Positions 34,475 to 47,508 of a stretch of 64,000 nt of DNA are shown here, piece by piece. The notes below the pieces were generated by a model. That model saw only the letters and a program-made list of their open reading frames with translations, ran no database searches and had not been told where the DNA came from. Position numbers and translations under genes: made by a program. Origin of the DNA: Quercus robur. Lineage: Eukaryota > Streptophyta > Magnoliopsida > Fagales > Fagaceae. How positions within the stretch are numbered: position 1 is the stretch's first letter; each line of letters begins with the position of its first letter. The DNA is taken from positions 52,944,406-53,008,405 of the forward strand of contig NC_065542.1 in assembly GCF_932294415.1 (NCBI RefSeq). Reading direction: 5' to 3'.

Positions 34475-37368
34475 AGCATTTTGATCTTTTCGACGTACCA
34501 TTTCCTTGTTGGGTTACACTTACACATGCATGGACTTCAATTTACAACAGAAACACATGCAAGGTTAAGCAAATCTAGAGTGACCAAGGATTATTTTTTA
34601 GGGGTCAATAGGAAACATAAATTATACAAAATTTAAAACAAAAGAGTGCTTGAATATATCAATATCACAAAAAACAAAACCGAAATACATAAAGTTTTAC
34701 AATTGCTTTCTATGGTTTGTCATATTTTGAAATTGTTACATGATTTTTGCATTATCAATCCTACAACCTACATATTTTTTAATGTACACAACCAAGTTAT
34801 TATTCATTTATTGATCTCCCATTTAATTGATTTATTTCAAATTTGTTAAGATCTAAAAGAGCTTTATTTATTTATTAAGGTTTAAGATTAACAAATTTCT
34901 ACTTATGTTGTTGGGCTCATTATTTTTTTTCCCAAATTTTAAATCAAATTGGTTTTTTGTGTGTGTGTGTGTGTGTGTGTGGTGTTTAGAAATGCTAAGA
35001 TATTGTTAAGAGGATTATATTCAAACTTATTTTAGCTAAGCTTAAAAAAATTCCAAAATCAAGGTGTTTAAAATTTTATTTTAGAGAGGTCTTTTTTTTT
35101 TTTGGAACCCCTGGGATCCAAGTGGAGCTGCCCATGAGGGTGACCATTGTGTTATCCCGCCGCCACCGGTGGATCAAATGGATCCATGTTAATATTTGGC
35201 TAACCCATTTGGAGACCTTAAGTCAAATCGAGTCAAGTCTACCGCCTTGCCCAGCAGCAGAGCTACACAGCCAAGGATCCTTTATAATATTTATAATTAT
35301 TAAACATTTTTTTAAGATATAACCTATAAAATTAGGAGTTGGCCACGTCAGCACCAAAAATTCATAGGTCTGGCCTCATCCATCAACTTGTGGGTTTAAA
35401 ATCAATGTCATGTGTTCTCATGTGAAATTTATGTTCCAACACCAATTATAACATACCATGTATTCATGTTTATTTTCTTTATAAAAAATCAAAGTTTAAA
35501 ATTTTATAAAAATAAAAAATTAGAGAATTAAATTGGATAGAAAATTTGTGTTATGAATCTAGTATGTCAAATGAGAACCAAGCCAAGAAAGTCATCATTG
35601 ACTCCAATATAACCATCCATGCATGAACCTAATTACCAAACCAGTAATTCTAAAGAATATCCATTTGTCCATACGTAGTTCTTCTTTCCTTGGAACAAAG
35701 ACAATGTTGTTAATAAAATAGAGGTATAAAAGGTTTATGTCTTGCTCATATAAAGTTAATTTAACATTTTCACGCATATGGGGGATTGAGAAAGCATTTC
35801 TGCATTTAAAAAATAAAAGCCGTCTAGCTAGTTGCTCGCAGACCTTTGAAGAGTCTAAATTGATTATAAATTGTAACCCCTAAATCTTGATTTCATCGTC
35901 ACTGTCTAACATTATTATACAGTCCACTTGTTGTTTGCCTCATGTGAAAGGGAGGGTGGACACGTTACCTTGCTTGTAGACTGGAATATGGATGACTAGC
36001 CCCAAATCCAAGTGAAATTATTATCGAGGCATGTGTGAATGTATGAAAAACCAATGTTTTATGAGAAATTTGCCTTTTTTTTTTTTTTTCCTCTTTTGAG
36101 AACGTAATCATCTTACGTAGAAAACTTATTATTTTATATAATAATGCTACTATTGCAACTAAAAATTTTATTATTTTATGTAAAATGAAGTCATTCATAT
36201 GTGATGCAAGATCATATTTGCAACAATCAGCATAAAATCCTAACTTGATTTATCGTAATAAAGAGCTTAAATTTATTGGTACCATATCATATACTATATA
36301 ATCAAAATTAGGTTTTAGAAGTCATGGTTGATCCTCCTCCTCCAAGTGAAAATTATATTAACCGTCTAATGGAGATTACAACATTGCCTCAAGTAAATAT
36401 CATATTTAATTATCAAATGTACTATTTTATCAATTTCCAGATAGAAACAAAAATTTAATCATTCTTATCAACTTTTCCTCTATGGCTTCGTCATTTTTTT
36501 AAAAAAGGTTTAATTGTTGTTATCAACTTTCTTGTCTTTTCACTTTTTTCTAAATTATATAATGAGTATGAAATCACAAGTCTATTGTTAAGTGACAAAA
36601 AAAAGTGGTAATCGGAAAATCAGCAAGATTATGCCAAATCAAGTTGAACGATTTTTCTTTGCTCACTCTCGATCTACTTCCAATGATTCGATTATATATA
36701 TCTTTCATTTTGTAGTGAATTGAACGAATTTACACATTCATAATCATCAGGATTATGCCAAGTCAAGTCAAAGTCTAGATGTATCAGCCAAATATTCTAA
36801 ATATTTTTTATTTGAAATTCTAATATTCGAGTGACGAAATGCATGTGTTTTGAAAACTTATATTTTCCATTATTTAAAACTTCTACCAAAAATAATTATT
36901 GTGTGTGTAATTACAGTTTTTTCTTTTTGAATATGTAATTGCATTTGATTAGGAACTTCATTTTCTTCCAATGCATTTGTTTTGTATTTCCACGCTTAAT
37001 CTGAGAATTTTTTTTTTTTTTTTTTTGTAAGAAAAAAATTCCTTCTAGACATTTTTAATTGAAAAACTTATATCACTAACCTTTTTGTACTGACAAATTC
37101 TAGTAAGCTTCCCATCAGATTGACAGAATCTAATTTGATGTATCATGTGAACCCAAGAAAAGTCATCATTGACGTTGGTATTAATGGTCAATACAACCAT
37201 CCACGAATCTAAATCCTCTTTCCTTAGGAACAAAGGCATAGTCGGTATTAAAATAAATGTATTAAAGGTTTTTTTTTATAAATAATATATTTTAATGTTG
37301 GTATCATGCTCATGATAAACTTAATTTAACATTTGCATGCACATGCCGAATTGTGAAAGCATTTCTAC

Positions 37369-37404
<36 letters not shown>

Positions 37405-37709
37405 CCGTATTGTTTCATGCAAAGACTTTTCAATTGTCCGAGGATTTCCATGTTGACTAATTCCTTGCATGAGTACCAGTTTTGTTTTTTACTTGCCAAC
37501 ACTCATTGATGGTCACTATAATAAATCATCTATAAATAGTTACAAAAGTGATTATTTTGTGCAACCCAATTCAACTTTCAAGCTACTAATTGACATTCTT
37601 TCATTTAGTTTTCTCCCTTCTCTGTTCTCACCCTTAGAACCCACCAAATTTGAAGAAAAAAGCTCCTAAGATTGAGGGAGATGATGGAAATTATTTCTCA
37701 TCTACTTGC
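34475..37709 (+). repeat. P450 region copy A (promoter side)
   Basis: Homologous to copy C (from about 54480) along its whole length, and to copy B (from 40825) from about 35980 onward. Near 34580-35135 it contains about 550 bp absent from C, including a GT microsatellite at 34959-34981, with a short GTGACC repeat at both ends. It keeps the conserved TATA box (37531-37539) and the P450 start codon, then is cut by a Sirevirus LTR. Confidence 0.85.
37681..37709 (+). pseudogene. P450 copy A, truncated after about ten codons
   Basis: Starts ATGATGGAAATT exactly as copies B and C and matches them through CTACTTGC, where the LTR of element III begins. The rest of the gene is not found downstream, so this is a dead copy with an intact-looking promoter. 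Confidence 0.85.
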
Positions 37710-38781
37710 TGCAAGCTCGAAATGTGTGAAAATACAAGAGCTTATTTAGACCCCCAATTCAAATTATGGCTTGGTTGATTTTACACTAACTTAATACTAA
37801 GTGCGGAATAGTGTAAACGCAAGCAAACAAGCAAGAGAGCTACTCTAATTCATATTTAAAGCAACACAATAGTAAAATGAAACGAGCAAGAGTAGGGAAG
37901 AAAGATGCAAACACTAATAACAACGAGACGTGTTATCAAAGAGGAAACCGAAGAACTCGGCGAAAACCTCTCCGTCGCCCTCCAAGAGGTAATCGATCCA
38001 CTAGACAATCAGTTGGGATACATAGGTAAGCAAGAGACCCTCCAAGCCTAATCTATCCTCTGTACCTAAGCCCTCTAAGCTCCTACTCCAATAAGGCTTC
38101 TCGGAACCATGTCTTGTCTAGCTCTCCAGATCCTGCAATCAACCTGATTGCATCCGCCAAGCCTCACTGGCTTCTTTTGGCAATTACCTAAAACTTCCCC
38201 AGCTCCAAAACACTCTCTACACTTTGAATAGGTGTGGGTTATGTTTGGGTACAAATCTCCTCTCAAGGTATGACAATGGGAGAGGAATGGAGAAAATGCT
38301 ACAATGATTTCTCACTAAGAATGAGTAGCTTTCTCTCAAAAAGATGAGTGTGTGTGTTGTAGACAACCTATCTATGGTTTTTCTCTATAAATGGCCTCGC
38401 TTACATTTGTGGGTAATAAGGGTATATATAGTATGGGTGAAGGGTAAGGAATTCACACATAAAAATCCTCCAAGCAGAATCTTTCACGACTATCTCGCGG
38501 GAAGGCCTTACCCGCGAGACACTCGCGAAAACAACAGCCTAGCACGACTCTTCAGCTTCCAGTGATGTGCTCCTCACGTGCTCTTTTGCGGCTTAGCTTC
38601 TCACGTGCTTCTCGCGAAATCCACTGATTCTTCATTTAAGCTTGAGTCTTCACCAATCTTAATACTAAACCCAATACAATAAAATCCCACAAAATATAAG
38701 GAATAAAATAAGAACAATTACAACACTTTTTGTCATGAAATAAAGCCAAGATAAAACATAGTTGTAAATTACAACTTTACA
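37710..38781 (-). repeat. 3' LTR of Sirevirus element III
   Basis: About 1072 bp. In element direction it starts TGTAAAGTTG and ends at the P450 junction with GCTTGCA. The purine tract AAAGGGGGAGAT abuts it at 38782-38793. CGCGAG/CGCGG motifs occur at about 38485-38620, upstream of TATATATA near 38430. The expected duplication of CTTGC (37705-37709) at the far end was not found, so the element is incomplete. Confidence 0.85.
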
Positions 38782-39500
38782 ATCTCCCCCTTTGGCTATT
38801 CCGTGACAAAACACCCTATAACAGACTCCAGACTTAAATGTGAGTTTGGGAATAATAGCAAAACTCACTCACACCTAAATCTAGAAGTTGTGTAGTACTT
38901 TGAACATATATACTTGTAACCTGAAATACTTGCACAAAACACACTAGACCCTCAAGGTAAATCAAGTGATAAAAAGACAAGTATAATGTAACAAGTAAAA
39001 TGCAATCAAGTAAACATGTTGTGAAACATATGAACAACTTGATCAAACACATAACAGTCATATAGAAATGACCACAATGATCATATAGCAAAGCAAATGA
39101 TCATCCGAACATGCAATCAATGAAGCATAATAGTATAAGGATAAATGCATGTCCAACACTCGACCAATGCAAAATAGATGAAGTATATGCATCTAGGAAC
39201 AAAATCCTACTGGGGCATAAGAGCATGATGCAATGAGAGCAGCAAAGCATAGATGATACTAAACAAAACTCAAAGCACCATAAAGCAACGAGAAAACAAG
39301 CATAAAGTAAAACAAGGTTTTCTCATAAAAGAATGTCTTCTCCCACTTGGTATATGCATCTCCCCTATGATTTTCTCCCCCTACGAATGTGCACAAGGTA
39401 AAATTACTCCCCCTAAGAGTGTTCCCATGAGTCATATAGAAATGACAACACAAACCTGTATACTCTTCGGTATACTCTCCCCTTTTTTGTCATGAATAGA
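38782..39500 (-). mobile_element. Interior fragment of Sirevirus element III
   Basis: Contains the purine tract next to the LTR and further CTCCCC blocks at 39359-39492 (multiple purine tracts). No coding region remains; the sequence changes character after about 39500-39700. Confidence 0.65.
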
Positions 39501-39699
39501 AAAAACAATCAAGAGGAATGAGGGAAAGAAAAGAAGATATGAGCAAGGGTATGATGCATGAGGGGTGCAAGATGAATGAGAAAATGAAGCTCAAACATAA
39601 GACAAAAACATAAAGAAAATGCTACAAAGCATAAAGAACATGACATGCTAAGGATGATGGAACATGATTGAAGAGGAAAGTTTCAAGGATCTCAATGAA

Positions 39700-40395
39700 A
39701 TCAAATCATATGATTGTTAATCTCAAGATCCTTTATTTTGGTGGTAAGCAATACACCTAAGTTTATTGATTTTATTGGTGTTGATAGATTTGATTCAATT
39801 GTCAATTCTTATTTGGTAAATCTCTACAATTATTTGAAGACTAAGGAAAAAGAAATTCAAGTTGATTTGTTTATTCCATTGATGAGTTGCAAGTATGGAA
39901 AGAAAATCATGGGGCTCAAGAATTCGAAGTATTTGTTTATTTGGAGTGGAAGATTTTAGATTTCAAAGATGAACTCAATGACGAGTATGTTTCAAGTGGA
40001 GGGGTCTGATGTAGGACAAAATCTACAATTTATTTTTTGTAATTATTTAATTTTAATATTTTATGTAAAAAACGTTATTTTAGATTTAGGTGATTTATTT
40101 CCTTATTTTTAGGTGCTTTTACTGCTTTTAGGTCAAATTTGGTTCCTATTATGGTTAGGTATTAATTAGGAGTTACTTTAGAATATAGGCCCCTAAGTCT
40201 GTACACATTTTTTAACAATTATTCAATCAATAAAATTCAAAATTTTGTCTTTCTATTTTCTGGTGGATTCTAGACCCTTTCTCCTTGTGGATTTAAGGAA
40301 CTCTCATAGATTCGAGGTTATTTTCAGAAGCAAATGTGTTTTGTTTCTTGTTTTCTAGAAGTAGACGTGTTCCGCTTCTTGCCACTTCCGCATCA
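39700..40395 (+). mobile_element. LTR-retrotransposon 3' end fragment
   Basis: A plus-strand reading frame (about 39714-40006, one frame change near 39925) ends in DELNDEYVSSGGV. It is followed at once by a purine-rich AGTGGAGGGGTC and then TGATGTAGGAC, which starts a short candidate LTR (40007 to about 40395, ending CGCATCA). This looks like the tail of a retroelement polyprotein, polypurine tract and 3' LTR. I cannot assign the family from the remaining protein. Confidence 0.4.
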
Positions 40396-40824
40396 CACAT
40401 CACTTTTCCAATTTTATGACAATCCCCTGGTAACAAAAGATATATATAAAAATAAAATAAAAAAACAAACTACACCACATGCAAATGTTACTAATGACAT
40501 TTCAACATCAAAACGTTAATTATTTTTAAAAATTTTATGAAATATAAATTAGCAATTCAAACAATTCCCTACTTTTCCTGTAGCTTGTTACAAAACAGAA
40601 CATAAACATTCAACATCAATCATAGGAAAACTAAAAAATTATATAATTAAAGAATAAAAATTATTCACAAAAAAAAGAAAAGGAAATGATAGGTAGATGA
40701 AAGAAATGACTAATCAAACCTTAGGAATTGTTGGAATGCGTTTTGCTGAGCATAAATCAGGACTATTAAAATTGTGAAGAAAAATAAAATTGGAATAGAA
40801 TGAGAACCTCTTCCTATATAAGAT
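40396..40824. other. Spacer before P450 copy B
   Basis: AT-rich, no gene seen. Homology among the P450 copies starts at ACTGGAATATGG just after it. Confidence 0.6.
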
Positions 40825-41537
40825 ACTGGAATATGGATGAGTAGCCCCAAATCCAAGTGAAATCATTATCGAGGCATGTTTGAATGTATGAAAAACTAAT
40901 GTTTTATGTGAAATTCACCATTTTTTTTTTTTTTTTTTTTTGAGAACGTATTCATCTTATGTAGAAAACTTATCATTTTATATAATAATCCTCCTATTGC
41001 AACTAAAAATTTTATTACTTCATGCAAAATGAAGTCATTCATATATGATGCAAGATCATATTCGCAAAAATCAACGTAAAATCCTAACTTGATTTATGGT
41101 AATAAGGACCTTAAATTTATTAATACCATATTAATAAAAGTTAGGTTTTAGAAGTTGTGGTTGATCCTACTCTTTCAAGTGAAAATTATATTAATTATCT
41201 CATGGAGATTGCAACATTGCTTCAAGTAAATATCATATTTAATTACCAAATATACTATTTTATCAATTTCCAGATAGAAATACCAATTTAATCGTTTTTA
41301 TCAACTTTGCCTTTATGGCTTCATCATTTTTTTTTAAGGTTTAATTGTTGTTATCAACATTTTTGTCTTTTCACTTCTTTTTTTTTTTTTTTAATTATAA
41401 AATGAGTACGAAATCACAAGTCTAGCTCCACTGTTTAGTGACAAAAAAAGTGGTAATCTGTAAATCAGCAAGATTATGCCAAATCAAGTTGAATGATTTT
41501 TCTCTGCTCACGCTCTCGATCTACTTCCAATGATTCG

Positions 41538-41576
<39 letters not shown>

Positions 41577-42376
41577 ATTTTGTAGTGAATTGAATGAATT
41601 ACACATTCATAATCAACAGGATTATGCCAAGTCAAGCCGAAGTCTCAATGTATTAGTCAAATATTCTAAATATTTTTATATGAAATTTTAATATTCGAGT
41701 GACGGAATGCATGTGTTTTGAAAACTTACATTTTCCATTATTTAAAATTTCAACCAAAAATAATTATTGTGTATGCGTAATTACACCCTTTTTTTTTTTT
41801 TTTTTTGAATATGTGATTGCATTTGATTAGGAACTTCATTTTCTTCCAATGCATTTGTTTTGTATTTCCACGCTTAATCTGAGATTTTTTTTTTGGGTAG
41901 AAAAAAATTCCTTCTAGACATTTTTAATTGAAAAACTTATATCACTAACCTTTTTGTACTAACAAACTCTAGTAAGCTTCCAATCAGATTGACAGAATCT
42001 AAATTGATGTATCATGTGAACCCAAGAAAAGTCATCATTGACGTTGGAGTTAATGGTCAATACAACCATCCACAAATCTAAATCCTCTTTCCTTAGGAAC
42101 AAAGGCATAGTCGGTATTAAAATAAATGTATTTAAGGATTTTTTATTATAAATAATATATTTTAATGTTGATATCATGCTCATGATAAACTTAATTTAAC
42201 ATTTGCATGCACATGCCGAATTGTGAAAGCATTTCTACATTAAAAAAAACAAGCCGTATTGTTTCATGCAAAGACTTTTCAATTGTCCGAGGATTTCCAT
42301 TTTGACCAATTCCTTGCATGAGTACTAGCTTTGTTTTTTACTTGCCAACACTCATTGGTTACTATAATAACCCATC

Positions 42377-42385
42377 TATAAATAG
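42377..42385 (+). promoter_or_regulatory. TATA box of P450 copy B
   Basis: TATAAATAG lies 150 bp before the start codon. The same sequence stands at 37531 (copy A) and 61244 (copy C), so the core promoter is conserved in all three. Confidence 0.75.
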
Positions 42386-42526
42386 TTACAAAAGTGATTA
42401 TTTTGTGCAACCCAATTCAACTTTCAAGCTACCAATTGACATTCTTTCATTTGGTTTTCTCTTTTCTCTGTTCTCACCCTTAGAACCCACCAAATTTGAA
42501 GTAAAAAGCTCCTAAGATTGAGGGAG

Positions 42527-44850
42527 ATGATGGAAATTATTTCTCATCTACTTGCAATTTCGGGAGTCTTAGTATTGGTGTCACTTTTATACAACCTTAG
42601 GAGGGTTAGAATTGTTAGTAACAAAAATAATGGTATCTTACCCCCAGAACCATCAGGTGCCTTACCAATCATAGGTCACATTCATAAATTTCTTGGCAAA
42701 ATCCCAATGTTCCGAACCATGGCAGCCATGGCTGACAAACATGGTCCAACCTTCATGTTCCGATTCGGCATGAAACGTGCACTTGTGATTAGCAATCACG
42801 AGGCAGTCAAGGAGTGTTTCACTACAAACGACAAGACTTTCGCATCTCGTCCAATGTCCAGCCATGGAAAGTACCTTGTTTACAACTATGCAGCATTTGG
42901 GTTTGCACCATATGGAACATATTGGCGAGAGATGCGAAAGCTAGTCATGATTGAACTCCTCTCTAGTCGCCACCTAGAGACTCTTAAAAGCATGAGAGTC
43001 TCTGAGGTTGACACTTTGGTTAAAGATTTGTACTCTCTTTGCAAAAGCAACAAGCACAACAACAACCAAGCTAAGGTGGTTATTAGTGACTGGATTGGAC
43101 GCCTAGGCTTGAATATAATCACCAAAGTGATTGCAGGGAAGAGATATTTTGGTAATGATGGAACTGATGAAGAGGCACAACATATAGGGAAAATTATTAA
43201 AGATTTTATGTATGCAGCTGGGGTCCCAGTAATTTCGGATTTAATTCCATTTCTAAAATGGATTGATCTGTTTGGGCAAGTGAAATTCATGAAGCGTGTT
43301 GCAAAGGAATTTGATTCTCTAGTAGGAAGTTGGGTTGATGAACATACTACGAGGAGGGTCAATGGTGACGAGCCAAGTGACAAGTTGGACTTCATTGATG
43401 TGATGCTATCTAAGATTGAAGAGAACTCTATGTTTGGCCACACGCGTGAAACCATCGTCAAGGCAACAGCAACGGTATGTTTTTGTCTTATAAAGTTAAA
43501 AGACATTCAATTTTACAATTTGTTAATTTGTGCCATTATAAGCGGTAGACATCTTTTGCCCTCTACTCCACATACACCCAATGTCGAGTTTTTTTTCATC
43601 TAAATATGACATCTATCTAGAGATTGTTTGAGAGGAAATTATAACATACTAGCTAGCGAGATCAATAAAAAATTCCACTTAATTTAAAAGAGGCAAGTCT
43701 TCCACCTAGTACTCCCGTGCACAGAGAACGGAATACAAAGCCCACATGTGGCAATTTTAGAACACATGTTGTGCTTGTGCCACACTAATACACAAGAGCC
43801 CAAACCAAGGCCCTTTATAAATGTAAACCTTAAACCCATAAAAAGAATATTCCTTAGTAAGTAACACGGAGGACAACAAAATAAAACCCAAAATTACAAG
43901 AGGAAAAACCAATACCCTGGCTACTACTATTGAAACATCCTTCAACTAAAGTGATATTCTTTGTTTGTCCTAACCCCTAATTTGATAAATCTTTGAAACA
44001 AGCAGAGCTAGTACTTCATTCATAATGGACTAAAGAATTTTAGAAGTTGCACACCGTAATTAATCAAGGTCCGAGTCCTGGTCCTAGTTCGACTTCTTGA
44101 CATTGGTTCATTCCAATAATATCATAGTTATAAGTTGTAAAATATATAATTTATTTTACTTATAAATGCAGTGCACTAGAATGAAATTCTAATTCTAATT
44201 GTGGTCTCAATTACTTGTTGTAGATGCTCATCTTAGGTGGGTCAGACACTACATCTATTAACTTGACTTGGCTCCTGTCTTTATTATTAAACAACCGACA
44301 TGCTTTAAAGCATGCCCAAGAAGAGCTCGATCTCAAAGTAGGAAGAGAAAGATGGGTGGAAGAGCATGATATAAATGACCTTGTTTACCTCCAAGCCATA
44401 ATCAAGGAATCCCTGCGCTTATACCCACCAGTCCCTCTGTCTGTCCCACATGAGGCAATGGAAGATTGTCATGTATGTGACTATTACATTCCAAAAGGTA
44501 CTCATTTGTTTGTAAATGTGTGGAAGTTGCATCGAGACCCAAGAGTTTGGGAGAACCCTGAAGAGTTTTTGCCAGAGAGGTTCCTCACAAGCCATGCAAA
44601 TGTAGATGCCTCAGGTCAACATTTTGAGTTCATACCATTTGGTTCTGGGAGACGATCTTGCCCTGGTTCAAAATTTGCCTTTCAAGTGTCACACTTGACA
44701 CTAGCTCGCTTGCTTCAGGGATTTGAGTTTCAAACACCATTGAATATGCCAGTGGACATGACTGAAGGCCTAAGCATTAACTTGCCTAGAGCAACTCCTC
44801 TTGAAGTTCTCCTCACTCCACGCCTTTCCTCCAAACTCTATCAAATCTAG
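42527..44850 (+). CDS. Cytochrome P450, CYP82-type, one intron
   Basis: Two exons, 42527-43474 and 44224-44850, joined in phase 0 by a 749-bp intron (GTATGT..TGTAG), encode 524 aa. The ATG at 42527 is chosen because the frame upstream starts only at a TTG. Features: N-terminal membrane anchor (residues about 3-22), proline-rich hinge LPPEPSGALPIIGH, FASRP, C-helix WREMRK, I-helix GGSDTT (321-326), ESLR of the K-helix (378-381), PERF (433-436) and heme loop FGSGRRSCPG with the ligand Cys462. The wording FTTNDKTFASRP and YNYAAFGFAPYG is typical of CYP82, an ER-bound monooxygenase family of specialised metabolism. The substrate cannot be told. No defect is seen. AATAAA lies at 44949-44954. Confidence 0.93.
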
Positions 44851-44986
44851 ACAAATATACAAACAATGCTTGCCCAAAGTATCTGTAGTGTGCACCTTAT
44901 TTTGAAATTAGTTTGCCTTAACATCTTTCTATTTTTCTTGTTTACAATCAATAAATTGGGTTTGCTTCATGAAATGCTATAAATTT

Positions 44987-46059
44987 TGAAGTTCACTTGG
45001 TGTGTAAAACACTAGTGAATGTTTAGACCCCCAATTTCAAAATAACCAACACAAGCTTATATCCAAACAATATATGTTCGGAATGATAAGTACAAGCTAT
45101 ACCCAAATAAACAAACTACTCTAAACCATAAATAATCACATCTACAACAACATTTAAAAGGCAAGAGTAAGGGTTATAGAAATGCAAATACAAAAATAAC
45201 ACCAGCACGTGTTATTGAAGAGGAAACCGAAGAACTCAGCAAAAAACCTCTCTGCTGCCCTCCAAGCAGTAAAATGATCCACTAGAAAATTAGTTGGGAT
45301 ATATGAATAGTAATAGACCCTCCAAACCTAATCTACCCGATGCACCTAAGCCCTCCAAGCTTCTTGCTCCAACAAGGTTAAGCCTAACCATGTTTTCTCT
45401 AGCTTTCCAGATCCCGCAATAAGCCCATTTCATCAACCAAATGAATTGGTCCTCTCTAAACTGCTTCCCAAGCACCAAATAACCTTCTCATTGATATCGG
45501 TATGGTGAGGTGAGGATTTGACTAAGTATCCTCTTAAGGGTATGATAATGAAGAGGGTGACAGTAGAGGAATTTGGAGAATCAAATGTCTAAGATTGTAG
45601 ATGAGTCAATCTTGTTTTTCTCTATGGTTTATCTCTCAAAATTCTCTCTAAAAGCTCTCTACATTTTTTGGGTATAAGGGTATTTATAGTAGGTTATGTG
45701 AGGAATATGAAAAGTCATTTTTTTTCTGCAAAACAGGGGTTTTGGTGACTCACTTGCGACTGGGACAAGTTGCGAGTTTCACTCACGAAATAACTAACTA
45801 GCCATACTATCCTTTTTGTCCTATAGTGCTCCAGCTGTCATGACCTTTCAACTTCCTGCATGCTTCACACTTGTGGCACTTTGGCAAGTCATCAGTTGTG
45901 AAAATGCTCTTGATTGCACACACACTTGAATTCTTTACACTCTCTCACACACAACCCTTACATGATTCCTACCTAAATATAAGGTATCTTTTTGCTGAAT
46001 TACAAGCGAATTTGGCACAGAATAAAGCCAGCCCATGGTTGAATAAATTCAACTTTACA
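44987..46059 (-). repeat. Solo Sirevirus LTR behind P450 copy B
   Basis: 1073 bp with TG..CA ends, flanked by the perfect 5-bp duplication AATTT (44982-44986 and 46060-46064). Similar in layout to element I's LTR: TATAAATACCC on the minus strand near 45680, and degenerate GCGAC/GCGAG motifs upstream at 45750-45790. It starts 136 bp after the P450 stop codon, just past the likely polyadenylation signal, and points toward the gene. Confidence 0.92.
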
Positions 46060-46064
46060 AATTT

Positions 46065-47325
46065 TATTAATTATAAAAACCTCATAAACTAATGTAATAA
46101 TTAATAGATGTGATTGATGAAACTTTCCTTTCAAGTTAGTAGAGTATTTTTCTTAATTATAATGAGATTTGTTGCATGGGATTAAAACAATTAAGTTGAT
46201 AATATTTAAAGGCTGTAGATAATTAGGCTTTTGGGATAATTATATTCAAAATAATTATTTTAAAAATCCTAATTATCTCTTTGGGATGAGGTTTATCATG
46301 AACATAACTCTAAAATTCGTCCAAATACAGTTTTAGGTTTGGAAAACACTTAAAAAACGTATCAATCAAGTAGCAACTTTCAGATTCACGTTCCAAGGCA
46401 CTTTGGTATAGTAGAACTCAAAATTCGGACTAGGCTATTTCTGTCAAAGTTGTAGAGAATCAAACTTCCCTTGAGCTGTCAAAATTTGAGCTCAATCCGA
46501 ATTTTGAGTAAAAGGATATGATCAAAATACTGAAACTTATCCAAATCTCCATTTTTTATGATTTTCCCCGTACGTTTATTAAGCTGATTGGACTTAATTT
46601 TTAAGCAAACCTAGCTTATTTTCTAAGTAACTAACACCTCTATAAATAGGGGAGGCCTCCCAACATTAAGGACCCTTTTTCTTACTACTCTCTCCTCTTA
46701 CATTAAAGTAGTTTTGGAAGCTTTGCTTTGGGAATTTCTTTTTTGCTAAGAGGCTTCACTTAAATCCTTAGAAATTCACTCTCTTTAATCTTTAGGATGG
46801 TTCTCCGCTAGTGGATTAAGTTCATGCAAGTATGATTTTCACTTTGTTTCCATAGCATACTTTAATGTATGCTTTATTTTACATGGATGTGATGTTGTTT
46901 TTGTGTTTAGATAACCATGTTTGTCATATGATATTATGTGTTCTTCTTTGCTTTCCAAAATTTTTCACATGATTAACTAATGACCATGCCTAAATCTAGG
47001 GTTGAATCTTGCTTTAAGATTTTAGATCTGCAAATTTTCTTTGTGTTTTTCTTAAATAAAAGTCAGATCTGCAATTTTTCTCATGTTTTTCTTAAACTAA
47101 AATCAAATTTGCAATTTTCTCCATGTTTTCTTAAATTAAAAACAGGAAACCGAATTTGTATTTTATTTATAAAATCTTATTTGTAATTTATTACAAAAAT
47201 CTAGTCTGTTTTTAATAAAAAATCTGATCTACATTTTTTTAAAATAAAAATCTTATTGTTTTTTTAAAATAAAAAAATTAAAAACTAGATCAGTTTTTCT
47301 TTCAATAAAAAATTTGTGTTTTCAA
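46065..47325. other. AT-rich region with TATA-like motif and degenerate 40-bp repeats
   Basis: A CTATAAATAGGGGAGG motif lies near 46640-46655 and is followed by T/C-rich sequence; it may be an old LTR promoter. Three degenerate 40-bp units (AGATCTGCAA..TTTTTCTTAAA) lie at about 47023-47145. No gene is seen. The L1 element inserted at its right end. Confidence 0.45.
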
Positions 47326-47508
47326 CTTATTTTAGTTTTTAGTTTTTTTTGGTAAATCTTTTTTTCTCCTCTCCGTAGGAGTCTTTTTTCTCATCTAGGG
47401 TGAGACTTTCTTTCCGCCGCCACCTTTCGTCTAAACCTAAACCCATCTCCGATCTCTACCACCCCCACCCTCCACGATCTTCTTTCCTTACTCTTCCCTT
47501 TCAACACG

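Larger units (their letters stand above)
40825..44986 (+). repeat. P450 region copy B (intact copy)
   Basis: The upstream 1.7 kb is closely similar to copy A (35980-37709) and copy C (55520-56838 and 61083-61390), including T tracts, spacing and TATA box. It lacks the further upstream part shared by A and C. It is followed by a solo LTR. Confidence 0.85.

Noticed and set aside
39714-39959. Small host gene of 81 codons
   Set aside because: It leads directly into a purine tract and an LTR-like sequence and changes frame near its end, so it is better seen as a retroelement tail.
42518-42526. Start of the P450 at 42518
   Set aside because: The codon there is TTG. The first ATG (42527) gives the expected membrane anchor and matches copies A and C.
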